Positions 16,844 through 26,165 are shown, counted from the first letter of the stretch. The stretch is DNA of 64,000 nt from Rhodocyclaceae bacterium (GCA_028714035.1 JAQTNA010000002.1:62001-126000), one strand, 5' to 3'. Program-made: numbers and translations. The notes: a model not told the origin generated them from the letters alone.

Positions 16844-16962
16844 ACCGCAGAGACGCAGAGGCGCAGAGAAAACCTGGGCTCAAGGCGGGCAATTTCTTCA
16901 CCACGCGACGGGGAAATACAGAGGTTGAAAGTCTTTCCTCTGCGTCTCTGCGCCTCTGCGGT
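16844..16962. repeat. Long inverted repeat, ACCGCAGAGACGC type
   Basis: The arm ACCGCAGAGACGCAGAGG (from 16844) is mirrored by the arm ending CGCCTCTGCGGT (16962), with about 60 bases between. It occupies the hemC-hemD spacer in the middle of the heme operon, where it could form a stem in the transcript. Confidence 0.8.
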
Positions 16963-16993
16963 GAATGGGCTGCCATTTCCGGGCTCATGGAAA

Positions 16994-17959
16994 TTAGCGG
17001 GGCGGCTGATTGACCGGAATGAGGCTGCCCAGTTCCGCCAGGATTTCCTCCGCGCCCTGCCGGCGCAAGTCCTCGGCCAGTTGCCGGCCCAGGGCGTCCG
17101 CCTCGGCGGCCGGGCCGCGCAATTCGGCATGAGCGAAGCGGGTGCCATCCGGGGTGGCGACGAAGCCGCGCAGCCAGATCTGACCGTTTTCGTTGATGGC
17201 GTAGGCGCCCAGGGGAACCTCGCAGGAACCTGCCAGGGCGCGGGACACGGCGCGCTCGGCCAGCACACAGGCGGCGTCCGCCTCGTGATGCAGCGGCGCC
17301 ACCCAGGCCGCCACTTCCGGCCGGTCGGCCAGGCATTCGATGCCCAGGGCGCCCTGGCCGGCGGCCGGCAGGGACTGCTCGGCGGGCAACACGGAGCGGA
17401 TGCGCTGGCCCAGGCCCAGCCGGGTCAGGCCGGCGGCCGCCAGGATGATGGCATCGAACTCACCGGCATCCAGCTTCCTGAGGCGCGTGCCCAGGTTGCC
17501 GCGCAGGGGCGACACCGCCAGGTAGGGAAAGCGGGCATGGAGCTGGGCCTCGCGGCGCAGGCTGGAGGTACCGACCACGGCGCCGGGTGGCATGTCGGCC
17601 AGGCAGTCGAACTTGTTGGAAACGAAGGCATCCAGCGGCACTTCCCGCTCGGAAATGGTGGCCAGGATGAATTCCGGCTCCATGGTCATGGGCACGTCCT
17701 TCATGGAGTGCACCGCGATGTCGGCGCGCCGTTCCAGCAGGGCTGCTTCCAACTCCTTCACAAAGAGTCCCTTGCCACCCACCTTGGACAGCGGCCGATC
17801 CAGGATCTGGTCGCCGCGGGTGGTCATGCCGAGGATTTCGACGGAACACTGCGGATATAATGCCCGGAGTCGCGCCTGCACATGTTCCGCCTGCCACATG
17901 GCGAGCGGGCTTTCGCGGGAGGCGATGACGATGCGTTTGGGGGCTTCTTGAACGGTCAC
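16994..17959 (-). CDS. hemC: Porphobilinogen deaminase (hydroxymethylbilane synthase)
   Basis: HemC joins four porphobilinogens into hydroxymethylbilane on a dipyrromethane cofactor. Motifs: [87 protein letters not shown]-like ([12 protein letters not shown]) and the cofactor cysteine in [18 protein letters not shown] at 17959 gives 321 residues, normal for HemC. An upstream ATG at 18040 would add 27 residues of weak similarity. It is the first gene of the minus-strand heme operon. Confidence 0.95.
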   Translation of the reverse strand: MTVQEAPKRIVIASRESPLAMWQAEHVQARLRALYPQCSVEILGMTTRGDQILDRPLSKVGGKGLFVKELEAALLERRADIAVHSMKDVPMTMEPEFILATISEREVPLDAFVSNKFDCLADMPPGAVVGTSSLRREAQLHARFPYLAVSPLRGNLGTRLRKLDAGEFDAIILAAAGLTRLGLGQRIRSVLPAEQSLPAAGQGALGIECLADRPEVAAWVAPLHHEADAACVLAERAVSRALAGSCEVPLGAYAINENGQIWLRGFVATPDGTRFAHAELRGPAAEADALGRQLAEDLRRQGAEEILAELGSLIPVNQPPR

Positions 17960-18073
17960 GGTCGGAGTCTTTTCGGCTAGGTCAGGAGCGGCGGGCGCCG
18001 ACCCATGCCGGAACGCCCTCAAGGCCCGCCATTCTAACATGGCCTTAGCCCCGCCCTGCCCCGCCCGCGTGAC

Positions 18074-18100
18074 GCTCTCGACTCTCCACTCTCGACTCTC
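18074..18100. repeat. TCTCGAC heptamer block
   Basis: Imperfect TCTCGAC heptamers (CTCTCGACTCTCCACTCTCG then ACTCTC) lie just before the ybaK start. No inverted partner is visible nearby, so this looks like half of the paired structure seen at 14784-14923. Confidence 0.6.
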
Positions 18101-18111
18101 CCCTCCGGAAA

Positions 18112-18600
18112 ATGTCCAAGTCCCATCCCTCCGAAACCCCGGCTACCACCTTCCTGCGCCAACATCAGGTGGCCTTCTCCAGCCACGTCTATAACTACGA
18201 GGAACACGGCGGCACGGCGGTCTCGTCCCGGGAACTGAATGTGAATGAGCACGCGGTGGTCAAGACCCTGGTCATGGAGGATGAGGCCGGCAAGCCTCTG
18301 ATCGTGCTCATGCACGGCGACAGGAAGGTCTCCACCAAGGAACTGGCGCGCCAGGCCGGCATGAAGAAGGTGGTCCCGTGCAAGCCGGAAGTGGCGCAGC
18401 GCCACACGGGTTACCAGGTGGGCGGCACCTCACCCTTCGGCACGAAGAAGAAGCTGCCGGTGTTCATGGAAAAGACCATCCTGGACCTTCCCCTCATCTA
18501 CATCAACGGCGGCCGCCGCGGCTTCCTGGTGGGCATCCACCCCCACGACCTCCAGCGCGTCCTGCAACCCACCCCGGTGAGCGTGGCGCTGGAAGATTGA
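18112..18600 (+). CDS. ybaK: Cys-tRNA(Pro)/Cys-tRNA(Cys) deacylase
   Basis: The 162-residue YbaK-type trans-editing enzyme hydrolyses Cys-tRNA(Pro) mischarged by ProRS. Family motifs: [76 protein letters not shown] and [13 protein letters not shown]. The conserved lysine of the catalytic region is in VVKTLVM. It is a lone gene divergent from hemC. Confidence 0.92.
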   Translation: MSKSHPSETPATTFLRQHQVAFSSHVYNYEEHGGTAVSSRELNVNEHAVVKTLVMEDEAGKPLIVLMHGDRKVSTKELARQAGMKKVVPCKPEVAQRHTGYQVGGTSPFGTKKKLPVFMEKTILDLPLIYINGGRRGFLVGIHPHDLQRVLQPTPVSVALED

Positions 18601-18668
18601 ACGTCGATTTAAAACGCAGAGGCGCCGAGAAAAGCACGGAATCTATAGCAGGTTACGATAGCAAACCT

Positions 18669-18683
18669 TATCAACAGATGATA
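18669..18683. promoter_or_regulatory. Candidate operator of the TumE/TumA-like pair
   Basis: TATCAACAGATGATA is a 5-5-5 palindrome ending 9 bases before the toxin-like gene start, where the HTH partner protein could bind for autoregulation. Inferred from symmetry and position only. Confidence 0.35.
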
Positions 18684-18692
18684 CAGTAACAC

Positions 18693-19058
18693 ATGTCTGA
18701 CGCCTCCGGTATCGGCACTCTCCTCGACTTGCACGACCAGATCATTGATCAGGGTGGAGGCTACTGGGTCAAGATCGAGGCATGGCGGGTAGTGGCGAAC
18801 GAAGAGATTCCCCATGGGATTCGCTATTCACTGACTCTGCACGAACCCTACGGCAGGCGCATTCTCGGCTATGACAATGCCCACGCCGTCAAGCCGCCGA
18901 AGAAGTTCAAATATGCGGGCCGGCGCCTGACCTACGACCACAGGCATCGGCATGGCAGCGATCAGGGCGTCCCTTACGAATTTCAGGACGCACACCAATT
19001 GCTGGCCGATTTCTTTGCCGAGGTGGACCGGGTGTTACAGGAGAGAAGACAACAATGA
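18693..19058 (+). CDS. TumE-type (DUF6516) putative toxin
   Basis: The 121-residue protein is of the DUF6516/TumE type: IIDQGGGYWVKIEAWRV, GIRYSLTLHEPYGRRILGYD, DNAHAVKPPKKFKYAGRRL, then YDHRHRHG and YEFQDAHQLLADFFAEVDRV. TumE proteins are toxins paired with a HVO_A0114-like HTH antitoxin. The His/Arg-rich centre suggests a nucleic-acid target, but the activity is not evident from the sequence. It overlaps the downstream HTH gene by four bases. Confidence 0.78.
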   Translation: MSDASGIGTLLDLHDQIIDQGGGYWVKIEAWRVVANEEIPHGIRYSLTLHEPYGRRILGYDNAHAVKPPKKFKYAGRRLTYDHRHRHGSDQGVPYEFQDAHQLLADFFAEVDRVLQERRQQ

Positions 19059-19402
19059 AAGCCATCGTTATCGGCATCATGCCGCAAGAGCGCATTCGGG
19101 CGCGGGTCTTGTCCATTGCCCGGGGCGAGTACAAACCCAAGCCATCGGAACCCAAAATCTGGTTTACCTCAATGCGTTCCCTGGCCGAGGTCTTGAGCGA
19201 CGAGAACCGGGCGCTCCTGAAAGTCATCCAGGAGGCCAAGCCCCCATCCATCTCTTCGCTGGCCGAGATGACCGGGCGCAAGCCCGGCAACCTGTCACGT
19301 ACCCTGAAAACCATGTCGAATTACGGCTTCGTCGAGATGAAGCGCGAAAAAAACCACATGCGCCCCGTGGCCAAGGCCACCGAATTCAGGATCGTGGCGT
19401 AA
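19055..19402 (+). CDS. TumA-type HTH antitoxin (HVO_A0114 family)
   Basis: The 115-residue protein has a MarR-like winged helix: DENRALLKVIQEAKPPSISS, LAEMTGRKPGNLSRTLKTMS, NYGFVEMKREKNHMRPVAKA. This is the usual HTH partner of TumE/DUF6516 toxins, which it is expected to neutralise and co-repress. The start overlaps the toxin stop (ATGA). The pair stands alone between ybaK and folB. Confidence 0.78.
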   Translation: MKAIVIGIMPQERIRARVLSIARGEYKPKPSEPKIWFTSMRSLAEVLSDENRALLKVIQEAKPPSISSLAEMTGRKPGNLSRTLKTMSNYGFVEMKREKNHMRPVAKATEFRIVA

Positions 19403-19582
19403 GAGGCCGGCTGAAGGCGGCTCCACAGTCCCGGAGCGGGCTTGCCCACGATGGAGCGACGGCCCGCCCCGGATGCCGGATCGCGGGCAAGGGACGTAGG
19501 GTGCAATAAGCAACGCGCATTGCACCGTCCCACCCCCACCTCACGACATCGGCGACCGTCACCAACAGACTATCCGGTTCAT

Positions 19583-19648
19583 GTGGGTCGGCCTTCAGGC
19601 CGACAAGACCATGCGTAGGCGCCCATGTCGGGCTGAAGCCCGACCCGC
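19583..19648. repeat. REP-type paired palindrome, GTCGGG family
   Basis: GTGGGTCGGCCTTCAGGCCG and its inverted partner (TGTCGGGCTGAAGCCCGACC, 19626-19645) face each other across a spacer containing GCGTAGGCGCCCA, also present in the copies at 32851 and 33823. It lies in the tumA-folB spacer. Confidence 0.7.
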
Positions 19649-19651
19649 AGA

Positions 19652-20002
19652 CTAATCCCTCTTCCGCTCTATCCTCACGCCCACGCGGCGGGTGTTCTTC
19701 ATCATGCCGATCTTGGCCACCGACAGGCGCACGGAGGGGGCGCCGAAGTCGTGCAGGATCAGGTTGGCCACGAATTCCGCCAGGGTCTCCAGGAGATTGA
19801 AGTGCTGCTCGGCGAATTCCTTCTCCAGGCGCGCCACCACCTCCGCGTAATCAATCGTGGCGCCGATGTCGTCCTGGCCGAAGGCGCCCGGCGGCAACTC
19901 TATCTCCAGGTTCAGTTCCAGCCCCTGGGGCGCGACCTGTTCGCGGGGGTAGATGCCCACGCGGGCGTCCAGGCGGAGATCCTCGATGAAAATGGCGTCC
20001 AT
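19652..20002 (-). CDS. folB: Dihydroneopterin aldolase
   Basis: The 116-residue enzyme converts 7,8-dihydroneopterin to 6-hydroxymethyl-dihydropterin in folate synthesis. Motifs: MDAIFIEDLRLDARVGIYPR at the start, TIDYAEVVARLEKEF, FNLLETLAEFVANLIL and the catalytic lysine region VAKIGMMKNTRRVGV. It is divergent from plsY. Confidence 0.93.
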   Translation of the reverse strand: MDAIFIEDLRLDARVGIYPREQVAPQGLELNLEIELPPGAFGQDDIGATIDYAEVVARLEKEFAEQHFNLLETLAEFVANLILHDFGAPSVRLSVAKIGMMKNTRRVGVRIERKRD

Positions 20003-20049
20003 GGGCTGCTCTTCGATTAGAATTTGAGAAATTTTAGGCCATTTGCCAT

Positions 20050-20652
20050 ATGACCACGCTCCTTTTTACCCTCGCCGCCTACCTGCTCGGCTCCGTGCCC
20101 TTCGCCGTCGTGTCCAGCAAGCTCTTCGGGCTGGCCGACCCGCGCAGCTACGGTTCGGGCAATCCGGGCGCCACCAACGTGCTCAGGAGCGGCAACAAGG
20201 CCGCGGCCCTGGTCACCCTGCTGGGCGATGGCGCCAAGGGCTGGCTCGCGGTATGGCTGGCACGTCTGTATGGTGCCGATTTCGGCGTGGGTGAGATGGC
20301 CCTGGCCCTGGTGATCGTGGCGGTGTTCCTGGGCCACGTCTTCCCCGTGTTCCTCGGCTTCAAGGGCGGCAAGGGTGTAGCCACGGCGGCGGGCGTACTC
20401 CTGGGCATCCATCCCGTGTTCGGCCTGATGTCGCTCGCCACCTGGCTGGTGGTGGCCTTCGCCTTCCGCTATTCGTCGCTGGCCGCCATCGTCACGGCCC
20501 TGGAAGCGGGCATCATGGCCTGGATATTTCTGAACGGAGCGCCGATTGCCCCGGCGGTGGACGTGATGTGCCTGCTCCTCGTCTGGCGCCACCAGGAAAA
20601 CATCGGCCGCCTCATGGCCGGCACCGAGTCGCGCATCGGCAAAAAGAAATAA
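20050..20652 (+). CDS. plsY: Glycerol-3-phosphate acyltransferase PlsY
   Basis: The 200-residue membrane enzyme acylates glycerol-3-phosphate from acyl-phosphate, the first step of phospholipid synthesis. It has the three conserved loops: [11 protein letters not shown] then [39 protein letters not shown], and the C-terminal [18 protein letters not shown]. Several transmembrane helices lie between them. A rho-independent terminator follows at once. Confidence 0.95.
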   Translation: MTTLLFTLAAYLLGSVPFAVVSSKLFGLADPRSYGSGNPGATNVLRSGNKAAALVTLLGDGAKGWLAVWLARLYGADFGVGEMALALVIVAVFLGHVFPVFLGFKGGKGVATAAGVLLGIHPVFGLMSLATWLVVAFAFRYSSLAAIVTALEAGIMAWIFLNGAPIAPAVDVMCLLLVWRHQENIGRLMAGTESRIGKKK

Positions 20653-20654
20653 CT

Positions 20655-20680
20655 CGCGCGCCGAAGGCGCGCTAATTTTT
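20655..20680 (+). terminator. plsY: Rho-independent terminator of plsY
   Basis: GCGCGCC (20656-20662), a GAA loop and GGCGCGC (20666-20672) are followed by TAATTTTT. Degenerate CTCACCC-type heptamers follow at 20681-20708. Confidence 0.8.
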
Positions 20681-20699
20681 ACCCCTCACTCCTCACCTC

Positions 20700-21722
20700 T
20701 CACCCCTCACGGGTTTCAAGCCCCCACCGCGGCCGAACCGAGAAGGCGTGACCGGCATCCGTCTCGGGCGCCAGTCCGGCCCTCAGCCGCAGCATCGCGG
20801 CGAAGGCGATCATGGCGCCGTTGTCGGTGCATAGCTCCAGTTCCGGATAGAACACCCGGCCATCCACTTTCCTGACAGCCTCATCCAGCTTCTGGCGCAG
20901 GCGCCGGTTGGCGCCCACGCCGCCGGCCACCACCAGGCGTTTCATGCGGCACTGTTTCAGGGCGGCGACTGCCTTGGCGGCAAGCACCTCCACCACGGCC
21001 TCCTGAAATTCCGCCGCCAGGTCCGCCTGATCCGTTGCCGCTACCTTGCCGTCCCTGACCAGGGTCAGCACGGCGGTCTTCAAGCCGCTGAAGCTGAAAT
21101 CCAGGTCGCCGCTCCGGAGCATGGGGCGGGGCAGTTTGTAGCGGCCGGGCTTGCCCTGGTCCGCCAGCTTGGAGAGGACCGGACCACCGGGATAAGGCAG
21201 GCCCAGGAGTTTGGCCGTCTTGTCGAAGGCCTCGCCGGCGGCGTCATCCACCGTCTCCCCCAGGAGTTCATACTGGCCGACCCCGGTCACGCGCATGAGC
21301 TGGGTATGGCCGCCGGACACCAGTAGCGCCACGAAGGGAAAGCGCGGTGCATCCTTGGCCAGAAGGGGCGAGAGCAGGTGGCCTTCAAGATGGTGTATGG
21401 GCAGGGCCGGCACATCCAGGGCGAAGGCCAGGGATTCGGCGAAGCCCGCCCCCACCAGCAATGCGCCCGCCAGGCCCGGCCCCGCCGTGTAGGCCACGGC
21501 CCCCAGGTCGGACAGCTCCCGCCCGGCCTCCAGCAGGACCTTGCGCGTCAGCGGCAGCACCCGCCGCAGGTGGTCCCGGGAGGCCAGTTCCGGCACCACG
21601 CCGCCGTATTCCTCGTGCAGGCTGATCTGGGAGTGCAGGGCATGGGCCAGGAGCCCCGCCTCGCTGTCACACAGGGCGACCCCCGTTTCATCGCAGGAAC
21701 TTTCGATACCGAGGACAAGCAT
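20700..21722 (-). CDS. tsaD: tRNA N6-adenosine threonylcarbamoyltransferase
   Basis: The 340-residue TsaD makes t6A37 in ANN-decoding tRNAs together with TsaB and TsaE (not in this window). Motifs: [17 protein letters not shown], the metal-binding [47 protein letters not shown], and [14 protein letters not shown] with [11 protein letters not shown] near the end. Length and start are normal. It is convergent with plsY and divergent from the DnaJ-like gene. Confidence 0.97.
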   Translation of the reverse strand: MLVLGIESSCDETGVALCDSEAGLLAHALHSQISLHEEYGGVVPELASRDHLRRVLPLTRKVLLEAGRELSDLGAVAYTAGPGLAGALLVGAGFAESLAFALDVPALPIHHLEGHLLSPLLAKDAPRFPFVALLVSGGHTQLMRVTGVGQYELLGETVDDAAGEAFDKTAKLLGLPYPGGPVLSKLADQGKPGRYKLPRPMLRSGDLDFSFSGLKTAVLTLVRDGKVAATDQADLAAEFQEAVVEVLAAKAVAALKQCRMKRLVVAGGVGANRRLRQKLDEAVRKVDGRVFYPELELCTDNGAMIAFAAMLRLRAGLAPETDAGHAFSVRPRWGLETREG

Positions 21723-21950
21723 GGGCAGAGGCGGGAAGGTCCGGAAGCCGGCATTTTACCGTCTGCCGCGCTGGTTCCGGAAAACTGTGGTGCCTGCGTC
21801 GGCAAAGCGGCGCCAAAACCTCACATGGGTTAACAGCTTGCACCGCTAAGCGATTGTTTTCCATCGGTCAACACCAGAAAAAAACTGTAGCTTTTTTTTC
21901 CGAAATGGCTAGAATGACGCAACCAAACTTCTCACTCACACAGTCTGCCC

Positions 21951-23003
21951 ATGTTCGCTACGATGAATCAGGAGCATTACCGGGAACTTGGCGTTCCCCG
22001 GCAGGCTTCCCATGATGAGATCAAGGCAGCCTTCCGGCGCATGGCCATGCATTGGCACCCGGATCGGAACAAGGCCGGCAACGCCGAGGAAGTCTTCAAG
22101 CGCATCAAGAGCGCCTACGAAGTTCTGTCCGACTCGGAGCGGCGCCGCGCCTACGACGCGGAGAGCCAGCCGAGCCGCACCCCGCACAGCCATTCCTCCC
22201 GCCAAGCCCAGTACCAATCCCAGTACCACTACGGCCAGACCCCGCCGCGCCCGGAGCACCAGGACTGGACCTCGCGCGATCCCTGGGCCGATGCCGAATA
22301 CCAACCCCCGCCGGCCCGCAAGCCGGAGCCGATGCGGAAGAAGGGGCGGGAACTGCGCCGCATCATCGAGATTCCCCTGGAAATCGCCGCCATGGGCGGC
22401 ACCCACGTGGTGGCCATGTACATGGGACACGTGTGCCATACCTGCGAGGGCGAGGGCGACGTGCCGGCCTCTACTTGTCTTTCCTGCTTCGGCGGCGGCA
22501 GGATACGCCAGCCCTTCGGCCACTGGCATGCCTGCCCCGATTGCAAGGGAACGGGCAAGAGTCACAAACTCTGCCCGGACTGCCTGGGCACGGGTCTGGC
22601 CCAGCGCATGCGCACCCTGAAGGTAAGCATTCCGGCGGGCATCGTGGAAGGCACCGTCATCCGCCTGCGGGAAGCGGGCACGGAGAGCCGGAGTCATGGC
22701 CCCCGGGGCGACATCCTGTTCACCATCAAACTGGCCCCGCACCGCCGCTATCGCGTGGAGAGGCGCGACCTGCGCGCGGAACTGCAAGTGGATTTCGTCA
22801 CGGCCTGGATCGGCGGCAAACTGCGGGTGCGCACCCTGCACGGCCGGGTGGACCTCAGCATTCCCCCTCTGCGCCAGGGCGCCAGAACCCTGCGCCTCAA
22901 GGGCCTGGGGCTCACCGACCTGCGCAGCGGTTCCCCCGGCGATCTGCTGGTGCGGGTCTCCGACGGCCGGCCCGAAGTGGCGGGCTATCTGCCCGCCCCC
23001 TGA
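21951..23003 (+). CDS. Divergent DnaJ-type chaperone
   Basis: The 350-residue protein has an N-terminal J domain (YRELGVPRQASHDEIKAAF, MHWHPDRNKAGNAEEVFKR with the HPD motif), a Gln/Ser/His/Pro-rich linker instead of the Gly/Phe region, a zinc domain with four Cys pairs (CHTCEGEG, CLSCFGGG, CPDCKGTG, CPDCLGTG) and a C-terminal substrate domain (PAGIVEGTVIRLREAG, GDILFTIKLAPHRRYRVERR). It should stimulate DnaK. No DnaK or GrpE gene is adjacent, so it is probably a second, specialised DnaJ. Start ATG at 21951 or 21963. TAGAAT at 21910-21915 may be its -10 box. Confidence 0.88.
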   Translation: MFATMNQEHYRELGVPRQASHDEIKAAFRRMAMHWHPDRNKAGNAEEVFKRIKSAYEVLSDSERRRAYDAESQPSRTPHSHSSRQAQYQSQYHYGQTPPRPEHQDWTSRDPWADAEYQPPPARKPEPMRKKGRELRRIIEIPLEIAAMGGTHVVAMYMGHVCHTCEGEGDVPASTCLSCFGGGRIRQPFGHWHACPDCKGTGKSHKLCPDCLGTGLAQRMRTLKVSIPAGIVEGTVIRLREAGTESRSHGPRGDILFTIKLAPHRRYRVERRDLRAELQVDFVTAWIGGKLRVRTLHGRVDLSIPPLRQGARTLRLKGLGLTDLRSGSPGDLLVRVSDGRPEVAGYLPAP

Positions 23004-23057
23004 GCCGCAAGCCGGGCCTCGCACCCGCCCCCGAATTCCCCTGGCATTCGGGCTGGT

Positions 23058-23071
23058 TTGCGCCAGATCAA
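23058..23071. promoter_or_regulatory. Candidate FNR-type box upstream of the hydrogenase operon
   Basis: TTGCGCCAGATCAA has one perfect FNR half-site (ATCAA) and a weaker one (TTGCG for TTGAT), with the normal N4 spacing. It lies about 58 bases before the hydrogenase small-subunit start, where activation under low oxygen would make sense. Confidence 0.42.
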
Positions 23072-23128
23072 AACCCGTCCCGGTGCCACCCCTGAGAATT
23101 GGCGCATTCCCCAGGCAGGAGTGCGGCC

Positions 23129-24244
23129 ATGGATCTTTTTCCGGCAGGACTCGGGCATGACAGCGTAGGCGCGGAACTGGCCCGGCGGGGCGTCCCTCGC
23201 CGGGAATTCCTGAGCTTCTGCGCCTCCCTCGCCGCCCTCATGGCCCTGCCGGCCGGCAGTGAAGCGGCCGTGGCCGCCGCGGTTTCCGCCGCCCGGCGCC
23301 AGTCGGTGATCTGGCTCTCCTTCCAGGAGTGCACGGGCTGCGCCGAGTCCCTGACCCGCTCCCATTCCCCCTCGCTGGAAAACCTGCTGTTCGATCTCAT
23401 CTCCCTGGACTACCAGCACACGCTCCAGGCCGCCTCGGGCGAGGCGGCCGAGGCGGCACGAATGGCGGCGATGCGGGAGAACCAGGGCAAATACCTGGTG
23501 ATCGTGGACGGCTCCGTGCCCCTGGCCAATCCGGGCTATTGCACCATCGCCGGCATGTCCGTGGCGGACATCCTCCGGGAGACCGTGGCAAACGCAATGG
23601 CCGTGGTGGCCGTCGGCTCCTGCGCCGCCTACGGCGGACTGCCGGCGGCCCAGCCCAATCCCACGGGGGCCGTCCCCATCTCCAGCCTGGTGATGGACAA
23701 ACCGGTGGTGAACGTCCCCGGCTGCCCGCCCATCCCGACGGTCATCACGGGCGTACTGGCTTACTTCCTCACCTTCGGCCGATTGCCGGAACTGGATGCC
23801 CAGGGGCGTCCCAAGGCCTTCTACGGTGAGACCATCCATGACCGCTGTTACCGGCGCCCCTTCTACGACCAGGGCAAGTTCGCCGAAAGCTTCGATGACG
23901 AAGGCGCGAGGAAGGGCTGGTGCCTGTTCAAGCTGGGCTGCCGCGGTCCGATCACCTACAACGCCTGCGCCACCACCAAGTGGAACGGCGGCGTCTCCTT
24001 CCCCATCCAGTCGGGTCACGGCTGCCTGGGCTGTTCCGAGGCGAAGTTCTGGGACATGGGCCCCTTCTACCAGCCCCTGTCCACCCCTACCGCCACCAGC
24101 CGCATGAACCTGGCCGGCGCGGCGGTGGCCGGGGCCGCCGCCGGCCTGGCGGTGCTGGCTGCCAACCTGGGCAAGAAATCCGCCGCCCAGGCGGCTCACG
24201 AACCCATCGGCGTCGCGGATCTGGTGAAGGACAAGGCCAAATGA
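23129..24244 (+). CDS. hynS: [NiFe]-hydrogenase small subunit, Isp-type uptake enzyme
   Basis: The 371-residue electron-transfer subunit carries a twin-arginine signal (VPRREFLSFCASLAALMALP, Arg24-Arg25), so the folded heterodimer is exported and faces the periplasm. Iron-sulfur ligands are visible in ECTGCAES (Cys68, Cys71), GSCAAYGG, GCPPIPT, HDRCYRR, FKLGCRGPITYNAC and SGHGCLGCSE. A C-terminal hydrophobic helix (NLAGAAVAGAAAGLAVLAAN) anchors it. AGGAG at 23117-23121 fixes the start at 23129. The gene order hynS-isp1-isp2-hynL is that known from Thiocapsa/Allochromatium-type (group 1e) enzymes. Confidence 0.93.
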   Translation: MDLFPAGLGHDSVGAELARRGVPRREFLSFCASLAALMALPAGSEAAVAAAVSAARRQSVIWLSFQECTGCAESLTRSHSPSLENLLFDLISLDYQHTLQAASGEAAEAARMAAMRENQGKYLVIVDGSVPLANPGYCTIAGMSVADILRETVANAMAVVAVGSCAAYGGLPAAQPNPTGAVPISSLVMDKPVVNVPGCPPIPTVITGVLAYFLTFGRLPELDAQGRPKAFYGETIHDRCYRRPFYDQGKFAESFDDEGARKGWCLFKLGCRGPITYNACATTKWNGGVSFPIQSGHGCLGCSEAKFWDMGPFYQPLSTPTATSRMNLAGAAVAGAAAGLAVLAANLGKKSAAQAAHEPIGVADLVKDKAK

Positions 24245-24900
24245 GCGCCAACGAACTCCTGATCTGGGCCAGGGGCAGCGGCTTCAATCTCGCGCTCGCA
24301 CTCTTGGTCGTCGGCCTTCTCCTGCGCGGCTTCGAGATATTCAGCCTGGGCAGGAAGACCGACCTGGCCCCGGCCCGTGCACGCAGCCCCGGCAGCGGCT
24401 GGAAAACCGTTTTCTCCCGCACCCTGCCGCCCCTAGGGCTGGTCGCCCGGTCCCCCACCACCTACCTCGGCGGCTACGTCTTCCACGTGTCCCTGTTCCT
24501 CGTGATCTTCTTCTACCCCCCCCACATCGCCTTCCTGCACGCCCTGACCGGCGCCACCTGGCCCGCCCTGGCCACGCCGGTGGTGGACGGCATCGCCGCC
24601 ATGGGCCTGGCCGCCCTGGTGGCCCTGCTCGTGAGTCGGATCGGGAACCCGGTGAAGCGCTTCCTTTCCGGCTTTGCCGATTACCTGGCCTGGACCCTTG
24701 CCTTCCTGCCCATGCTCACCGGCTACCTGGCCTACCACCACCTGACGCCCGACTACAGCCTGACCCTGGGCCTGCACATCCTGTCGGCGGAACTGATGCT
24801 GGCGCTCCTGCCCTTCACCCGCCTGTTCCATGCCGTAAGCCTCATCGCGGCGCGCTGGTACACGGGAGAGAACTTCGGCCGCAAGGGGGTGGCAACATGA
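24241..24900 (+). CDS. isp1: Isp1: NarI-like cytochrome b subunit of the hydrogenase
   Basis: The 219-residue membrane protein has about five helices (LALALLVVGLLLRGFEIFSL, VSLFLVIFFYPPHIAFL, VDGIAAMGLAALVALLVS, WTLAFLPMLTGYLAYHHL, LHILSAELMLALLPFTRLFH), with histidines on helices suited to bind two b hemes, as in NarI and DsrM. It should pass electrons from the hydrogenase to the quinone pool or to Isp2. Its ATG overlaps the small-subunit stop, and its own stop overlaps the isp2 start. Confidence 0.88.
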   Translation: MSANELLIWARGSGFNLALALLVVGLLLRGFEIFSLGRKTDLAPARARSPGSGWKTVFSRTLPPLGLVARSPTTYLGGYVFHVSLFLVIFFYPPHIAFLHALTGATWPALATPVVDGIAAMGLAALVALLVSRIGNPVKRFLSGFADYLAWTLAFLPMLTGYLAYHHLTPDYSLTLGLHILSAELMLALLPFTRLFHAVSLIAARWYTGENFGRKGVAT

Positions 24901-26165
24901 GTGCCAGCTTCGAGAAAGGCTATCGCGCCCTGATGGAGGCGCTGGACACGCCCGCCGCCGCCTTTTTTTCCAGTTGCGTGAACTGCGGCCTGTGCGCCGA
25001 GGCCTGCCTGTTCTACACGGAAACGGGCGAGGCGAAATACACCCCCATCCACAAGCTGGAACCCCTGCGCCGGGTCTGGTGGCAGGAGTACACCGTCCTG
25101 GGGCGCCTGGCCCGGATGTTCGGCCTGGCCAAACCGGTCACCGATGAGGAACTGGAGGCGTGGAGCCCCCTGGTGTACGACGCCTGCACGATGTGCGGCC
25201 GTTGCGCCATGGTCTGCCCGGTGGGGGTGGACCCGGGCTACCTGATAAGGAAGATGCGGGAAGGCATGGCCGCCGCCGGTCATGCGCCGCAGGGCATCGT
25301 CGAGGCTGCCAGCCGCTCCATCACGATGGGCAGCCCGGCCGGCGTGAAATGGGTGACCGTGGAAGCCCAGATCCGGCGCGTGGAGAAGCAATTCGGCTTC
25401 ACGGTGCCGGTGGATCAGGCCGGCAGCGATTACCTGGCGCTCATGTCCTCCTGGGAAATCCTGAACTTCCCCGAGTACCTGGGCGCCGTGGGGCGCATCC
25501 TGAACGCGGCGCACGCCACCTGGACCCTGGCCAGCGAGGCTTATGAGGCCACCAACAGCGGCATCCAGATCGGCGTCTCGGACCTGGCCCGGGAACTGGT
25601 GCAACGCATCGTCACGGCGGCCGAGAAGCTGAAGGTCCGGTGCGTCATCAGCCCCGAATGCGGCCATGCCTACACCGCCCTGCGCTGGGAAGGCCCCAAC
25701 CTCATCGGGCGACCCTACGGCTTCGAGGTCAGGCACATCCTGGAAGTCATGGACGCACTGAAGCGCACAGGGCGCATCCGCCTGACGGGCACCTTGCCCC
25801 AGCCCCTGAGCTACCACGACCCCTGCCAGATTTCCAGGAAGGGCGGCGTATTCGAGGCCCCGCGCCGGCTGCTCCGGGATCTGGCGCCCGAATTCCGGGA
25901 AATGGAAGACAGCGGCACCATGAACTGGTGCTGCGGTGGCGGCGGTGGCGTGTCCGCCAACGAGAGAGCCGAGCCCCTGCGCTACAAGGTCTTCCAGAAG
26001 AAACGCCGCCAGATCGAGGCCGCGGGGGTCAAGACCGTCGTCACCTCCTGCGCCAACTGCCGGGTGGTCATGGAGGAAGCCCTGGAGCATTACGGCATGG
26101 ACATCGAACTGCTGGGCGTCACCGAAGTCGTGGCGGAACATCTGGCTGAGGAGGCCAAGAAATGA
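24897..26165 (+). CDS. isp2: Isp2: HdrD-like iron-sulfur subunit of the hydrogenase
   Basis: The 422-residue protein has two N-terminal [4Fe-4S] motifs (CVNCGLCAEACLFY and CTMCGRCAMVCPVG) and two C-terminal CCG-type domains as in HdrD/DsrK (CVISPECGHAYTALRW; YHDPCQISRKGG with NWCCGGGGG and TSCANCRVVME). No signal peptide is seen, so it sits on the cytoplasmic side, linking the Isp1 cytochrome to a soluble or quinone redox partner. It is coupled by four-base overlaps to isp1 and the large subunit. Confidence 0.9.
   Translation: MSASFEKGYRALMEALDTPAAAFFSSCVNCGLCAEACLFYTETGEAKYTPIHKLEPLRRVWWQEYTVLGRLARMFGLAKPVTDEELEAWSPLVYDACTMCGRCAMVCPVGVDPGYLIRKMREGMAAAGHAPQGIVEAASRSITMGSPAGVKWVTVEAQIRRVEKQFGFTVPVDQAGSDYLALMSSWEILNFPEYLGAVGRILNAAHATWTLASEAYEATNSGIQIGVSDLARELVQRIVTAAEKLKVRCVISPECGHAYTALRWEGPNLIGRPYGFEVRHILEVMDALKRTGRIRLTGTLPQPLSYHDPCQISRKGGVFEAPRRLLRDLAPEFREMEDSGTMNWCCGGGGGVSANERAEPLRYKVFQKKRRQIEAAGVKTVVTSCANCRVVMEEALEHYGMDIELLGVTEVVAEHLAEEAKK

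Noticed and set aside
24897-26165. Annotation as glycolate oxidase iron-sulfur subunit or a true heterodisulfide reductase
   Set aside because: Similar domain set, but the position between Isp1 and the hydrogenase large subunit with overlaps identifies it as Isp2.
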